64,000 bases of DNA from Climacteris rufus. Its lineage: Eukaryota; Chordata; Aves; Passeriformes; Climacteridae. The position numbers were made by a program, and so were the translations under genes. The first letter of the stretch is position 1; the number at the start of each line of letters is the position of its first letter. Below, one piece after another: positions 34,470 to 47,565 of the stretch. The stretch is taken from positions 152,329 through 216,328 of the forward strand of contig VZRZ01006170.1 in assembly GCA_013398175.1 (NCBI GenBank). The letters are read 5' to 3'. The notes beneath the pieces are model-generated. The model ran no database searches. It was not told the DNA's origin and saw only the letters and a list, made by a program, of their open reading frames with translations.

Positions 34470-34610
34470 TGATTTTATTTCACAGAAAATCCCCGAGCTG
34501 GAGGGACCCAGCAGGATCAGGGAGCCTGCACAGACACCCCCAACCCCAGCTGGGGGTGTTGGCCAAGCGATCCCTGAGCTCTGGCACTCTGTGCTCACAT
34601 GGAAACCCAG
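34470..34610 (-). mobile_element. CR1-like LINE fragment (antisense)
   Basis: The plus strand reads TCACAGAAAATCCCCGAGCT, then GGAGGGACCCAGCAGGATCA, then a CCAAGCGATCCCTGAGCTCT block. These match in order the reverse complement of the 3' part of bird CR1 elements (CACAGAAT...GAGCTGGAAGGGACC...CTCCTTGAGCTCTGGCA). It is old and truncated. Confidence 0.55.
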
Positions 34611-37600
34611 CCTCACCTGTAATTCTGTTATCTGGGAGACTCCACAGGCGTTCCATCCATCTGTGTGCAAAAAACAGGGGAAAAAGGGTTTAATTCACAG
34701 CCTGAGGGGATATTTTTGCAAACTTCCATAATTTTGGGGATCTACTATTACAGAGCCAGCTGATGGCAGCTCTGGAAATGAATGAGGACTATTCAGAGCA
34801 CTCACTGTTCATATCAAGCAGTTTCTTGATACAAACTGTTTGGTTTCAGGTTTCCAACTCCCACGATATTTGAGGTTTCATTGAGACCTGAAGTTCCTAG
34901 AGAAACAAATGGTTGTAAGAGAAGCCTTTCTTCTGCAGATCTCTAAAGTAATCTTAAAATATGGGATAATAAAGAAAAGCTTGAAAATGTGGGGTCTTAG
35001 TGGGGTTCATCCCAAGGTCATAAACCCTCAGAAAGTAAACAGAACATTTCCAGTATATATATCCAGTATATATTTTTTTCCTAGTGTATAGATATTTCCA
35101 GTGTTTATTTATAACCTCTGTGTGTGTATATTTATATTTATTTATATATATTAAAGTCTCAGATAACTTTAAGATAATTTTGGAGCTTTTAGGGATAATT
35201 GAAGCTAATACCTGGCAGTATGTCTGTATTTTGTTGGGATTTTTTCCTCTGAGTACCTGTGAGCATAATGCTGTGTTTATCTCCATCTTATATGGAATTT
35301 ATTCATCCAAACCCTGTGCATATTCAGTTTTCTAGATACTGTCAATGATACATGAATAAAACAGGCAGGAATTCAGATTTCAACCTGCTGGGAATTTGAG
35401 CTCCAGTTTCTTCCTGGGTTTAGCCTGCTGGCCACAGCAGGTAAATGGATTGTGGAGATACAGCTTGGGGAAGGTATTAAAAAATAAGGAAAGGCAATGT
35501 TGAGGGAGATAGATGGCAGGAAGTGAGGAAGGGGGAATGCAGAGGAACTTTGTGGTGCTGGGGAAGGACAGGACAGCCCTGTGATTGATGGGCTGCAGTG
35601 ACAGATCCCTCCAGGTAGAAAATGCCTCAGCAGCACTGAGTTTACCTAAGTGGGCACATCCACGGTGGGCCTGCAGCCATAAAACAGATTTGCCAAATTG
35701 CCTTTGATTCATTTTATTTATGAGTTTAAAAAGCATGTAAAATATTTGTCCTTTTTTATGTATTTATTTTTTTTTCCCCCCCCTCAGGAAAGAATGAACA
35801 TAAATAATGCAGGAGAAGGCTGAGTTCAGCAGCTCAGTGGTACCCACCTGAATCCTGATCAATGTGAGATCAGGGCTGGGTGGAGTCAGAGGGGGGCACA
35901 AATCAGCATCCAGAGAAGGAAACTTATCTGAGCTGCTGTTCTTGCTTTAGAGCTCCTCACCCCTTTCTCCTGCAGGCAGAATCTCTCTGAGGGACATTTA
36001 CACCTTTCCTGCAGGCTCTGAACACCAAAGCTTGGTTTTAGGACAACAGAAATGGTTGTGTGGGGCAGAAATACCTAAACCAGGAGGAGGGAAGGTGCCT
36101 GTCTCATTCCATACAGAGTTTTGATACTGGACATCGTGGGATGCTCAGGGATGGTGGTGACAAAGACCAGCAAGAGAATCAGCCACCACATGAGGTGGTG
36201 GTTTTCTCCTGACCTGGAAATCAGAGTATGGATTAGACTCTGAAGCCTGGGGTTAAACAAGCCTTGCAGAAATGCCATCAGCAACCCCAGTTAAACAAAT
36301 ATAGTTCTGTCATCCGGTCTGTGCATGAAACTTTTAAAATCCTTGTCTCAGTGGCCACAAGTCCCACAGTTCAATAAATCACTTCACTGAGAAAGCATTT
36401 CCTATGAATTTGCTGTCTAATATAATAAAATATCTCTTGAATGTCATGTCCCCTTTTTTATGTGTCTCTGCAAATTTGAAATGATTTTACTTCCTGCTGG
36501 AGTCGGGCTATTGTTTAATCTTTAAAAGCTTCTGGCCTGGGTTTCAGAAGTGCTGAGCACCCACAAATGAGCTCAGTGGGCTCTGTAACCAGGATTTGTG
36601 TCACATCAGGGCAGGTGTTGGTCTGGGACAGCTCAGTGCTGCATTGATCAGAGCCCATTGGGTGGAACACAATTCCCAATGAGCTGGCAGAGGAGGGAAT
36701 ATGTGCTTTGTAAAGGGATATATTACCTGCTCTGAAGAAACATTGAAAGAACCAAGCCCAAAGCTGGGTCCCAATCCCAGCTGCTGGTTCTCCAGCTCAC
36801 CTTGCAGCTCTGGGGGGTGTTTAATCTCCTGGCTGAGCATCACTGCTTGCAAATGTGTCAGCAAACCACATGTTCCAGTGCTTGGGCCTTGCTGTGCTGA
36901 TGTGGGTGGGCTGAAGGCTGAATTTTTAAATAAAAGATGCACAGGGAGAGGGCTGAACCAGCCCATGGTGCTGAGGCTGTTCCGTATCTGAACTTGCTCC
37001 ATGGAAGTAAAATATTTTGCTTATAAAGAATTTTCATAAACATGTCTTGGGATGTGTATTAGAGGTACATCCTAGGATGTGCATTAGGAGTAAGCTAAAC
37101 AAGCTGGTATAAACACAGGCCTGGCTCTGGGAGAGGAGAATAAATGGCCTGGCTCTGCTCTGTCCACAGAGCCCTGGGAGCCACAGGAGACCAACCCTGA
37201 CCAGGCTCCAGCTGGGGAGAGACACCTCAGAGTGGAATATCCTGGTTTATTCTGTGATCCTGTGCTTAAAATGGCTCTAAATTGTAACCTCATCTCACTC
37301 ACCTGCAGCTACAATAAAAAAGGGCAGCTCTACCTCAAGGGGGTCTCTGTGCCAACAATATCTGAAAGTTTCTCAGGCAGTGGAAAGGACAAATCAAAAA
37401 GAGAACCAGGAGATTTTATTGGGTTTGCTGTTACCCAAAGTGTCCTGCCAGATTTTGGAAGGTGTTTAGGCCCTGAGGGGTACAGGGAAGCGTGGAAGGG
37501 GCTTTCAAAAGAGTCTGAGCAGCTCAGGTGCCCCATTCCCAGTGCCATTCAGACACACCTCCGAATTAGCTTCCCTTTACTTTCAGCTGCAGCCTTGCCT

Positions 37601-38560
37601 CCCATTACACCCCAGCTTGGGCAGACCTCAGCTAGAAAAATCAGATGGTCAGCATTTAAAATCTGCTAGTTGCCTAAATATAGATGCAAATGCCTAATTG
37701 GAGACTTCCACTAAAGTCCTGTTTAAAACTACCACCACATCTAACCCACAGAAAGGCACAAATCCGCACCGAATAATCAAACCAATAATTGAATTCAAAT
37801 GCTTTCATCCAGATAAAGGGCAGCAATTGAATTAAAATCTGCAAGGATTTTTGGAGCCAGGGTGGACAGTGTAAGTTATAATCTAGTTTATGGTATAAAG
37901 TACTAATTATATGTCCATGGTATTCATCAGACTAAAATGTTTCCTGTGTGATGTAAAAAAAGTATGGTAAAGATTAATTTAATTATACTTTTTATAGATG
38001 AAACTATGTTTCTAATATTTTGTAACTAACAATAACTTTAAAGGGCAGCAGTAAATATATAGTATTTTGGAACCTCAAGAGGTTAAAATAAATAACATAT
38101 GGAGCAAAATAACGTGTGAGGCCTGGGTTACAGTTTTGCTAACATCACTTTTAGGAGCACAATGCTTTACTGACAAGTGTGACCAGCAGAACACCCAGCT
38201 CAATAGAAGCTCTGTAATATTGGCCAGGAAAGGACTTTTTACTGGGGAAAGTTGGAAGGCACTGAAGCTAAATGGACAAAAATCAGGCTGGGGAGGTGCA
38301 GCAGGACTGAGGCAGCTCAGAGCCTGCCCATGCTGTATTAGCAAACCTGCCAGGATAACTGCATTTCCCAGCTGGCAGCACCAGCCATGGAAAGGCCACA
38401 AAATAAATTAGAATTCCCCCTCATTTATCTATTTTTCCCCTTCCTGCTTGCCACTCTGCCATGCCAGTTGGGAGCCAGGGGGGTCCCTGTGCCCGGGCAG
38501 TGCTGGGCTTGGAGCATCCTCTGCCCTGCAGCATCCTGGAGCTGCTCAGGGGGCTGAACC
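34611..38560. other. Intergenic DNA, no gene recognised
   Basis: Includes an AT-rich low-complexity stretch at 35050-35160 (TATATATTTA-type words), T9/C8 homopolymers near 35767-35784, and otherwise unremarkable single-copy DNA. Confidence 0.5.
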
Positions 38561-39310
38561 CCAGGGCAGGGATGCAGCTGAACATCCCTGCTCCTCCTCT
38601 GCCCTGCAGGGTCCTGGNNNNNNNNNNNNNNNNNNNNNNNNNNNNNNNNNNNNNNNNNNNNNNNNNNNNNNNNNNNNNNNNNNNNNNNNNNNNNNNNNNN
38701 NNNNNNNNNNNNNNNNNNNNNNNNNNNNNNNNNNNNNNNNNNNNNNNNNNNNNNNNNNNNNNNNNNNNNNNNNNNNNNNNNNNNNNNNNNNNNNNNNNNN
38801 NNNNNNNNNNNNNNNNNNNNNNNNNNNNNNNNNNNNNNNNNNNNNNNNNNNNNNNNNNNNNNNNNNNNNNNNNNNNNNNNNNNNNNNNNNNNNNNNNNNN
38901 NNNNNNNNNNNNNNNNNNNNNNNNNNNNNNNNNNNNNNNNNNNNNNNNNNNNNNNNNNNNNNNNNNNNNNNNNNNNNNNNNNNNNNNNNNNNNNNNNNNN
39001 NNNNNNNNNNNNNNNNNNNNNNNNNNNNNNNNNNNNNNNNNNNNNNNNNNNNNNNNNNNNNNNNNNNNNNNNNNNNNNNNNNNNNNNNNNNNNNNNNNNN
39101 NNNNNNNNNNNNNNNNNNNNNNNNNNNNNNNNNNNNNNNNNNNNNNNNNNNNNNNNNNNNNNNNNNNNNNNNNNNNNNNNNNNNNNNNNNNNNNNNNNNN
39201 NNNNNNNNNNNNNNNNNNNNNNAGGGATGCAGCTGAACCCCAGGCAGGGATGCAGCTGAACCCCAGGGCAGGGATGCAGCTGAACCCCAGGCAGTGATGC
39301 AGCTGAACAT
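38560..39310. repeat. 23/24-bp minisatellite interrupted by an assembly gap
   Basis: AGGGATGCAGCTGAACCCCA repeats at 39223, 39246 and 39270, with a variant at 39293. The same words appear left of the gap at about 38560-38590. The hidden sequence is therefore probably more of the same array. Confidence 0.85.
38618..39222. other. Assembly gap (605 Ns)
   Basis: Continuous run of N. Translated ORFs across it are meaningless. Confidence 0.99.
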
Positions 39311-40489
39311 TCCTGCTGCTGCTCCTCAGCTCCTCAGCCCAGCACAGCAGCCTGTGCCACCTGACAAAGCCATCAGAGAAGGGCCCTGCTAACAAAACAC
39401 CCAACGTTTGCTTTCCTGACGGACTAATTAATTTGGGTGATTATTTTTTTGGAATGGAGGCTCTGCTCTGTTCCCTGCCTGGGGATGGGTGTTAAATTCT
39501 TCTGTGAGAAAGGAGGCTGAGGGGAGCAGCAGCTGTGGGAAGCATTCCTGCTCCAAAAGCCCCAGCACGGAATGAGCAGGGCCAATTTCCCTGGGACAGT
39601 AAACAACGAATATCTATGTGAAGGTGCCTATGTGTGCTCACTCTTGTCCAACTGCTTTTTTCCCCTTCTTTTTTTCCCCCTTCCCCTGTTTATTTTGTGG
39701 CCTCTGCCTGATTAAGGCCCCCTTTTTGTGCTCTGCTCAGCCTCAGAGGCTGCATCACTAACAACTCGGTGCTATTTAGTTTTATTTGCTCTTAAAATGA
39801 ACAAGGCATTCTTAGGATGTGTTATGTGATACTACTGTTTTGTTACTTCCCCTGGATAATAAACAGTCTGGAAATTAATGATTTATAGAGGGTGAGTGTT
39901 TGGGTGACAGAAACTGGGACAAGTGGCTTGACTCGGATCGTGACTGTAACTCCGAATATTTCAGATTATTCCGAATCAATTTGCATTTATTCACAATCCT
40001 GCCCCGTGCACCTCTTTGAACACACAGAAGTCAAATGAGCATTTAGCAGTGATGTCGTGGCCTCTGCTCAGGGAACCTGGTGCCAGTCAGAGCTGTATTT
40101 TCTTTGCAATGAAATCCACACCCAGCTGAGTTATGTTAGAGGGCCAGTGCTGCGTGCTAGACTCCAACTGGGCCTTGTTTGATGTACAAATGAGCTTCAG
40201 CCCTCCAGGAATTAGGAAGACAGAGGATCAACCCTGGCACAACCCTGCTGGGAAGGGATTCTCCCGTGGGAACATCAGGTTGGGGCCATAAGCAACCTGG
40301 GCTGGCTTCAGACACAGTTGTGGTTTCCAGGAATCCAGAATTCCCTCCACAAAGCCTTTTCCATGCCCCCCAGCCCTTCCTGTGCTGGCCCACCTCAGGA
40401 AATCCGTCTGTCACCCAGTTCAGGGAACTGATCCAGCTTAAAACCTCACACACAAAAATGAAGGGCTGGAGGTGGGGAAGGAGTGAGGG
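39311..40489. other. Intergenic DNA, no gene recognised
   Basis: Single-copy, AT-rich in the middle. No repeats or coding similarity recognised. Confidence 0.5.
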
Positions 40490-40715
40490 GGCAGGGATGC
40501 TCTGAGCCCTTTCCCCATAAAGCCACGGCCACAGCCCAGAGGGTTTGCACCTTTGGAGTGGCTGTGAGGATGCTCTGAGCCCTTTCCCCATGAAGCCACA
40601 GCCACAACCCAGAGGGTTTGCACCTTTGGAGCGCTTGTGAGGATGCTCTGAGCCCTTTCCCCATGAAGCCACGGCCACAACCCAGAGGGTTTGCACCTTT
40701 GGAGTGGCTGTGAGG
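40490..40715. repeat. 73-bp tandem repeat, 3 copies
   Basis: TCTGAGCCCTTTCCCCAT recurs at 40501, 40574 and 40647, each with GAAGCCAC/AAAGCCAC and CCCAGAGGGTTTGCACCTTT following. Copies differ at only a few positions. Confidence 0.95.
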
Positions 40716-43700
40716 TTCTGCCAAGGAACCTGAGGATAGAATTATGCTGCCTGGCTACATAGGGCTTGGTAGTGCAATTAAACATAATTGTTTATTAACT
40801 GAAGACAGTATTTGCACTAAGGTGAACTTATTAATGCCTGCACCCACCCTCAAGTGCAGCCACTCTAGACTTGATTTAGCACTGGCTGAACTGTGCACCC
40901 TGCACACCCATTTCATGGAAAGATGCCTACACACACCATTATTAAATAAAACTGAGCAATATTTGCTGGTGCAACACAAAATTTTGAGATCACTGTTAAG
41001 AAACAAACATTGTTGTGAACAGCTCTTGCTCCAGCTGAAATCTGGACTGGAAAAAGCCCTTTTTTTTTTTGAGGTGTGCACCTGCACAAATGCCACTAAA
41101 AACCCAAACAGAAATAGTAGAAAACTTCTGATGTGAGCTGGCCTGCACTTTCATGAGACAAGTGTAGGTGCTGGGCAGAGCACGTGGGATGTGTAACACC
41201 CTGAAACAATGGGCTTTTGTGCAGGAGCTCAGGAGAGGCTCCAGGATAATTTACCATACAATGGGGCAGTGTGAGGGATGTGCAAATCTGTAAACACCCC
41301 CCCAGTGGTTTTGTGGTTTTGAAACAGCCCAGTGAGATCCCACAACCCGAACTGCAGATGTAGGGGCAGGATGGACATGGTCAGCCAGCCCCAGCTCAGT
41401 GACTCTGGGTCAGTGTCTAAAATCCTGCCAGGCATGGATCAGGGGCTGTGGGACAGGATGGGGCTGTCAGAGTTGGCATCTCCTGGATTTCTGAGGGTTG
41501 CACATGGACAGGACTCTCTTGACTCGTGGCTGTTTTCTGCAGAGGAGCTGCCTCAGGAAGGGACATCTCACCCCCCAAACTTGGGGGTTTTGGTGGCCAA
41601 GTGCATCAGCAGCTTGTGAGTGAAAGGCTGAAAGCTGCTGTGGACATTGTAAATTATTACTGTATTTTTCTAAGAGATTTGTGCCAGCTTTTCAAGATAA
41701 GGGCATGTCTACAGGCTGCTAATTTATTACCAGTGAAGCCTGGTTTAATAAACTTGTGGTAAATATTTTCTGCTTTTAAGACCCTTTCAGGCTTCAAAGG
41801 CCCCATTTGCTTTAGGGTCCCTAGGGGTGCTGGTGCCAATGAGACATGTTTCATTAATTATGTTGCACAAATAAGCCAAATATTGCACAAATGTGTGTAG
41901 CAACGTGGTGAGGAATGCACACCCTGCCAGAGCTGCCCAGCTGGGTGCTCTGTTGAAGGACACTTGGTGCCTGGAGCACAGGTTTGGGTCCTGCCCACAC
42001 CCCAAAACTTTACTGTTGCTATTTAGGGCAGCACGAAATTGCCCATCATTTTTGCTCTGGAATTCACAAACATCAGACTGTCTTTCACAGTTAGAATAGG
42101 GATGGAAGGGAACAAGGAAGCTGCAGAGATATCCCAGATCCCTCACCTCTCGTTAGGCTGGGAATTATGCAAATACCATGAGATACCAGAGGATAATGAA
42201 GCCTGAGGTCCTGTCTGCCTGGCCAAGGTTCAGAGAGGGGCATCTTGCTGAGAGCAGCCTGGGGGTGAGATGTGGTGGGTCAGGTTCAGAGCCAGGGTCC
42301 TTGGGTGCTGGAAAATGAAAACAGCAGTGCTGTGAGCAGGTACAGTGCAGTAACCCCAAAATACAGGGAAAGGGAATAACCAGAGATATCCCACAGCCAG
42401 TAATAAAGGGTCACTGAGCCACACCTTTCAGGGCTGTTGGAAGAGCTACAGGCAAAGATGGTTTTCCCACAGGGGCACAGAGGGATAAAACCCCCTCATT
42501 TTGATTCTCACCTCACCTTTCTGCTGCCTCCCCCAGCCCCATTGCCCAGGGGGTGCACAGACTGAAAGGCTGCAGAGAAACTCTCCTCCAGTCACCCCTA
42601 AACCTGCTCATCACAAGCTGTGCTTTGCTGGTGGCTGAGGAGGAAAAGGAGCAAAAGCTCAGTGCTAAGTGGGAAATGTGAAGATGTTGGCTGGGCAGGA
42701 GAGCAGTGAGAGCACAGGGAGTGCTCAGGGCTGAGGGGAGCTCGGAGCACACATGGACAGAGTGCCACATGTCAGGGCACGTGCTGCTTTATATTGCTTG
42801 GTGCAGCTCTGGGAGGGAGCTGCACTTGCCTTGTATATGAATTTTAAATGAATTGTTAACACATTTTATGAATCTGGTAAAGGGGTGCTGATGTGGGAGA
42901 GAGCACATGCCTGTTCTGCGAGATGGAGTAAATAAATCATGACTTCCACAAGATAAAACTTTATTGAGCAGCAATAAACGACAGAAATGCTTCTCACAGC
43001 ATTTAAAGCCATGTAAAAGAGAGCACCAAGGGCTCCTTGCCCTGAGCCTGTGTGCTTGGAGCAGCTTGTGCTGGGCACTGCTGTCACAGCCTGCCTGCTC
43101 CTCACCCCTGGGCTTTGCTCTCTGCCTCCTTTCAGCACCTACAGCTCTTGTTCACAGTGTCCACAACGTTTTGGTGCCTTTCCCCAGACAAAATCCTTCT
43201 CTCACTCTCTTTCCCCACCATAAATTCCTCTGCTCTGTTGTCCTGAGGACAGTTTTGGACCAGAGGACACCTCAGCAGTGCCACCCTCCTACCTGGGTTC
43301 ACTCTCCAGGGTTCTTCTCCAGGGTGACACACCCAAAGCCATCAGGGATCAGTACATAAAATTAGGCTGAAAAGTGGGCAAAACAAATTCTCATTTTTAT
43401 CCCGAAGTTCTTCACAAGAACACCCTGGCTCTTGTCAGAGCCCTCTGGCCCTTCCTGGTGGGTGGGCAGGAGCTGCCCAGGTCCTGTGCAGTGAGGGGGG
43501 CTCTGGAGCATCCTGGGCATCAGCAGATGCAGGGTTGGTTCTGCTCCAGTTCTGCTCAGTGTGCTGGGCGTGGACATCCTGCTGCACATGGGGCACTGCA
43601 CATCCTCAGGAGAAAATTGCCTGGATTTGTACCAAAAAGCTCTGCTAGCTGGAGGGATGTGGGCCCGTGTCCTGGTACACAAAACCAAAGCACCCTTTCT

Positions 43701-46659
43701 AGAAATATTTACTCAGCTTTAAAACACCTGCATAGGAGTTGGGCTCTCAAAAAAACCATTTTGCTGCTACTTTCATCAGTGAATTTAATGTCGAATCCTC
43801 TCAGGCAGCAACAGATTCTCACTTCAGTTAGAAAGTAACCAAATAATTTATCTGGACACTCAAAACCGTAAAACTACAGTTCTGCATTATTGGCATCGAT
43901 GTTATGGATTTACTTTACAATTCTATTAATGAAAATCTCTAGTTCTAACTGACCAGCCAGTCCCTGGACTGCTGGCAGGATTGCTGAGTTCTCTTTGCAT
44001 CTCAGGGACCCTTTTCAGCATCTCTCTGGCCACAGGGCATCGACCTGTGCTGCTGTTTGCCTGTGGCTGGGTTTAGCATCTGCTTTTGTCTAAGATTATC
44101 ACCACTTTTTAAAATGAACCAGCAGTTTCAAAAGGCACTTTATCATTCTCTGCTTGTATTTGTGCCTCTGTCACCTGGAGCAGAGAGAAGAGGGGTCTGG
44201 GGGGGTGTTCAGGGGAACGTGACATTTACCTGGGTGTCTCTCTCTTCTTCACTGGGCTGGCAGTCTGAGTTTGGCTCTCCAAGAAGCTCTGGGTCTTTTC
44301 CAAAAGTGCATCAGCTCCCTCATGCAAGAGTGCTCTGGCCACTGCTGCTTTCCAGGAACACAAACCTGTGGGATCAGACAGACTCTGCCTGGGTTGGCAC
44401 CCAGGGTCCAACCTTTATTTCTGCTGCCTCCTTCCCTCGGGGCTCTGCCCTTCTGTCCCCTCCAAACCCTGCCCTTCCTGTGCCAGGGATGCTCAGGAAG
44501 GTCACTTGTGCCCTGGAGGGGCAGATGCAGCGTGGGATGGAGCCTCTGCAGGAAGGAGGAATTACAAGCAGAGAGGCAAAGTATCTCTGGGAGGTTTTAG
44601 GGTTGATTTCCACACACCATGGAGGTGTAAAAATCCATACCAGAGCATTGTCTGTCATTTCTCTGGGGTGCAGTTGGTACCAGGAGGTGATGAAGAGCCC
44701 ATACAGTGGCTTTTAGTCTTGCCACAGACCTAGTGCTATTTTATTTTCAAATTTCATTTAACCAGCAGCTTCTGCTGGTGAAGCCAAGTGTGACTGCATG
44801 CAAAGATTCCTCCACTTCAGACATATTTTACAAGTGAGGCCTGGCAGAAATGCCCTTTTAAAGAGTTTATCTTGAATTAGAACTGCAGTGACAGTATCTG
44901 AGTTATTACACTGAGACAGCACAGATCTTAACCAGGGGATTACTCTGCAAAGGGTTGCTTTTCCCCAATATTGAATTAAAGATACTTATCTAAACTTACC
45001 CAAACAGCTTTTTCTTCAAAACCTTGCATGAACAGGCATTTATATAGGGAGAAATATCAGCCTGCTTTACCCCAGCACTGCCAGATTTGTCAAGGAACAG
45101 CTCACAGGGTGTGCAGGCACCAGGCTGACCCAGGGAAGTGGCTGCACTTCCACCCAGTGGGAGGAGAATGGCAGCCCCTCATTTGTGGAATTGGGATTAA
45201 GTTTTTGGTTTGATTTTGCTCCAGAACTACAATCCAATCTGTTATTTCTTTGGTCTTTAGGGATATTGATTATAATCTGTCAGAACTAGGAAATGACAAT
45301 AACACAAAGATGCCTTGCACAAAGACAGAGGGAACATCATTTTATGCTCCCAGGGAAGGTTGGACTTTGCACAGACTCAGATCCAGGCAACTCTTCCCTT
45401 AGCCCAGCTCAGCACTGAATAAAGAGGAATTGCCATCATCCCCAAAGTTTCTTGGTTTCCAGAACAGCTCCCCTTCAGCCCCGGAGATGCCCACAGAAGC
45501 AGACAGATAAATCTTCCTTCTCAGTCAAAAAGAAAGAAGTTTTGCAGAGTAATAAAATTAAAAAAAAAAAAAGAAAAAGAAGCCACTTGCCTGATGGATC
45601 CCTTTGGCTGAAGGTGAAGTGGGATGGAACCTCCTGCCCTGGGCCAGCCTGACTTTCCCTGCAGTGCCCTCAGTGCAGCCCAATAATAAATCTGCTCCTC
45701 AGAGCATCCCCAGCTCAGAGCTGAGCAGGCTGCACGGACACTGCCTGCCTGAGATGGTACAACAGACACGAGATAAGGAACTTTATATACACATGGCAGT
45801 AATCCCCTCTCCATCCAGACATTTTAAAAACATCTCCATATAGAATTAAACCAGAGAGATGTGAAACGAGGTGAAATTATTCAGGATATACAATGGAGGA
45901 ATTTTATTACTGAGCTGACTGCATTATAAATCAAGTGCTCTGTAAATGCAATAAAACAATTGTTTAGTCTGCATGATTCATACCACAAACCTCACTATTC
46001 TGTGTTTTGATCTTATTGCAGCAATAAACTGTCTAGACAGCAATTAACAAACTGTTTTTTCTTCAGATGTTTGGAGTGCCTTTGCTGCCTGATCAGCACT
46101 CAGAAATACAGGGCTTTTCCTCTATTCCTATTAATTATCAGGTTGATCAAGAAGCACAGTTGGCCTCTCTCTGCAGTTGTACATTTCTCTTTAAATGAAT
46201 TGCTATAGGAAAGGTAGCAGTATTATTGTTTTCTATTAGTACTAAGTACCTAAGATAAAGATTTATTTTGCCATGATGCTCCAGAATGAGCTTTAAAGTG
46301 TAATTTATATGAGCAGCAAGGTGTCATTTTAGGTCCTGATTCAACAAACTGCTTATGTACCCAACTTCAAACATATAAATAATCCCAGGAGAACGTGTGC
46401 ATTCCAATTATTTAAACTTTGATACATCACTTTGCACTTTGCTGAATTATAGCCAAAAAATGGATCCCTCATCTATAATTATCCCTTATTTTTTTACACA
46501 ATAAGTGGAGCAGATGTGCTGTGTTTTGGACTTGGGTTTGATGGTTTAGAGTGGGAGGTGAGAAGGGAAAGGGCCTGGAACCTGGGACAGCTTCTGGGGG
46601 AAGAGATGCTTGAGAAAACCCTGCAGAAATAGATGGAGAGGCTTCCCCAGGCTCTCCCC
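40716..46659. other. Intergenic DNA, no gene recognised
   Basis: Mixed sequence. Items noted are a pair of opposed AATAAA hexamers (minus 42960-42965, plus 42973-42978), an A-run at 45559-45571 and AT-rich single-copy DNA at 45840-46480. No coding region supported. Confidence 0.5.
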
Positions 46660-47147
46660 TCACAGGGTGGCACAAGAAGCCTCTCAGACACTGTGGTGCA
46701 GTGACACTGCTTCTCCAGCCGGGCAGGCAGAGCTCTGAGGGGCAACTGTTGTCTGAAAAAGCTGCCCAAAAACTGAGCCCAGTCAGGAGTAAGGGAATAA
46801 GGGTGGGGGTTTATTGGAAAGGCCTTCAAAGGTACATTTAGGGCAGACAGAGCCCCCCAGGGGCATCACCCAAAATGGACAGCGAGTCCCGAGCTCTCCA
46901 CACCTTTATAGGTTTGGTCCATGAGTCAGGAGTTCTCCACACCTTTATAGGTTTGGTCCATGTGCACATCAGCATCAATTCATCAATTCAAACTTTGCAA
47001 TTTCCCCCTGGCTCCCCCAGCTCTCTCCCCCCTTTAGAAGCTGGGCCTGGGCAGTCTGAGTGTCCTTGCAGAGCCAGCCCAGAGAGGCCCTGCTCTGTCT
47101 GTAGAGAACAGCAGCTCACAGGCTGTGAAACATCTCACAGTTACACA
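46660..47147 (-). mobile_element. Probable solo LTR of an endogenous retrovirus (boundaries approximate)
   Basis: On the minus strand the order is a possible TGT start (47147), a GC-rich stretch, two TATAAAG boxes (46904-46912 and 46943-46951), then AATAAA (46810-46815) about 90 bases further on, and a downstream part. This is the U3-R-U5 order of an LTR. The overall look resembles bird ERV LTRs, and no gag, pol or env sequence flanks it. The termini and any target-site duplication could not be fixed by eye. Confidence 0.5.
46891..46962. repeat. 39-bp direct duplication carrying the TATA box
   Basis: GAG(C/T)TCTCCACACCTTTATA begins at 46891 and again at 46930, giving two copies of the putative LTR TATA region. 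Confidence 0.9.
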
Positions 47148-47364
47148 CCAGGCAATGCAGAATGTGAAAAATAGAAGGGTTAAAACCTAAGGCAACAGAG
47201 CCTTCCCTGTCAGGAGCTGCTTTGGGTGCCAGAGCTGGGTGCCAGGGGCTGCAGGGCTCAGCCAGCCCAGGGCTGTGTTTGTGCTGCTGCAGAGAGGGAC
47301 TGACCCCTGCCCTTCCCTGCCCCAGCTGCTGTGGCTCTGGGCAATGCACAGGGGATGCCAACAC

Positions 47365-47500
47365 CAGTGCCCAGTGCCCAGCACCAGCACCAGCACCCAG
47401 TGCCCAGCACCAGCACCCAGCACCCAGTGCCCAGCACTCAGCACCCAGTGCCCAGCACCAGCACCAGCACCCAGCACCCAGCACCCAGTGCCAAGCAACG
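47365..47500. repeat. Short-word GC-rich minisatellite (CAGTGCCCAGCACCAGCACC-type)
   Basis: Irregular 6-12-bp words built from CAGCACC and CAGTGCC. It is followed by a (CTG)n run at about 47527-47542 and leads directly into the 48-bp array. Confidence 0.88.
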
Positions 47501-47565
47501 TTTGGGGGCTGCCAGAGCATCCCTGGCTGCTGCTGCTGCTGCTGGAGCTCTCAGGCAGCCCTTGC

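Noticed and set aside
38421..39404. ORFs of 254-327 codons
   Set aside because: Mostly runs of unknown residues across the assembly gap.
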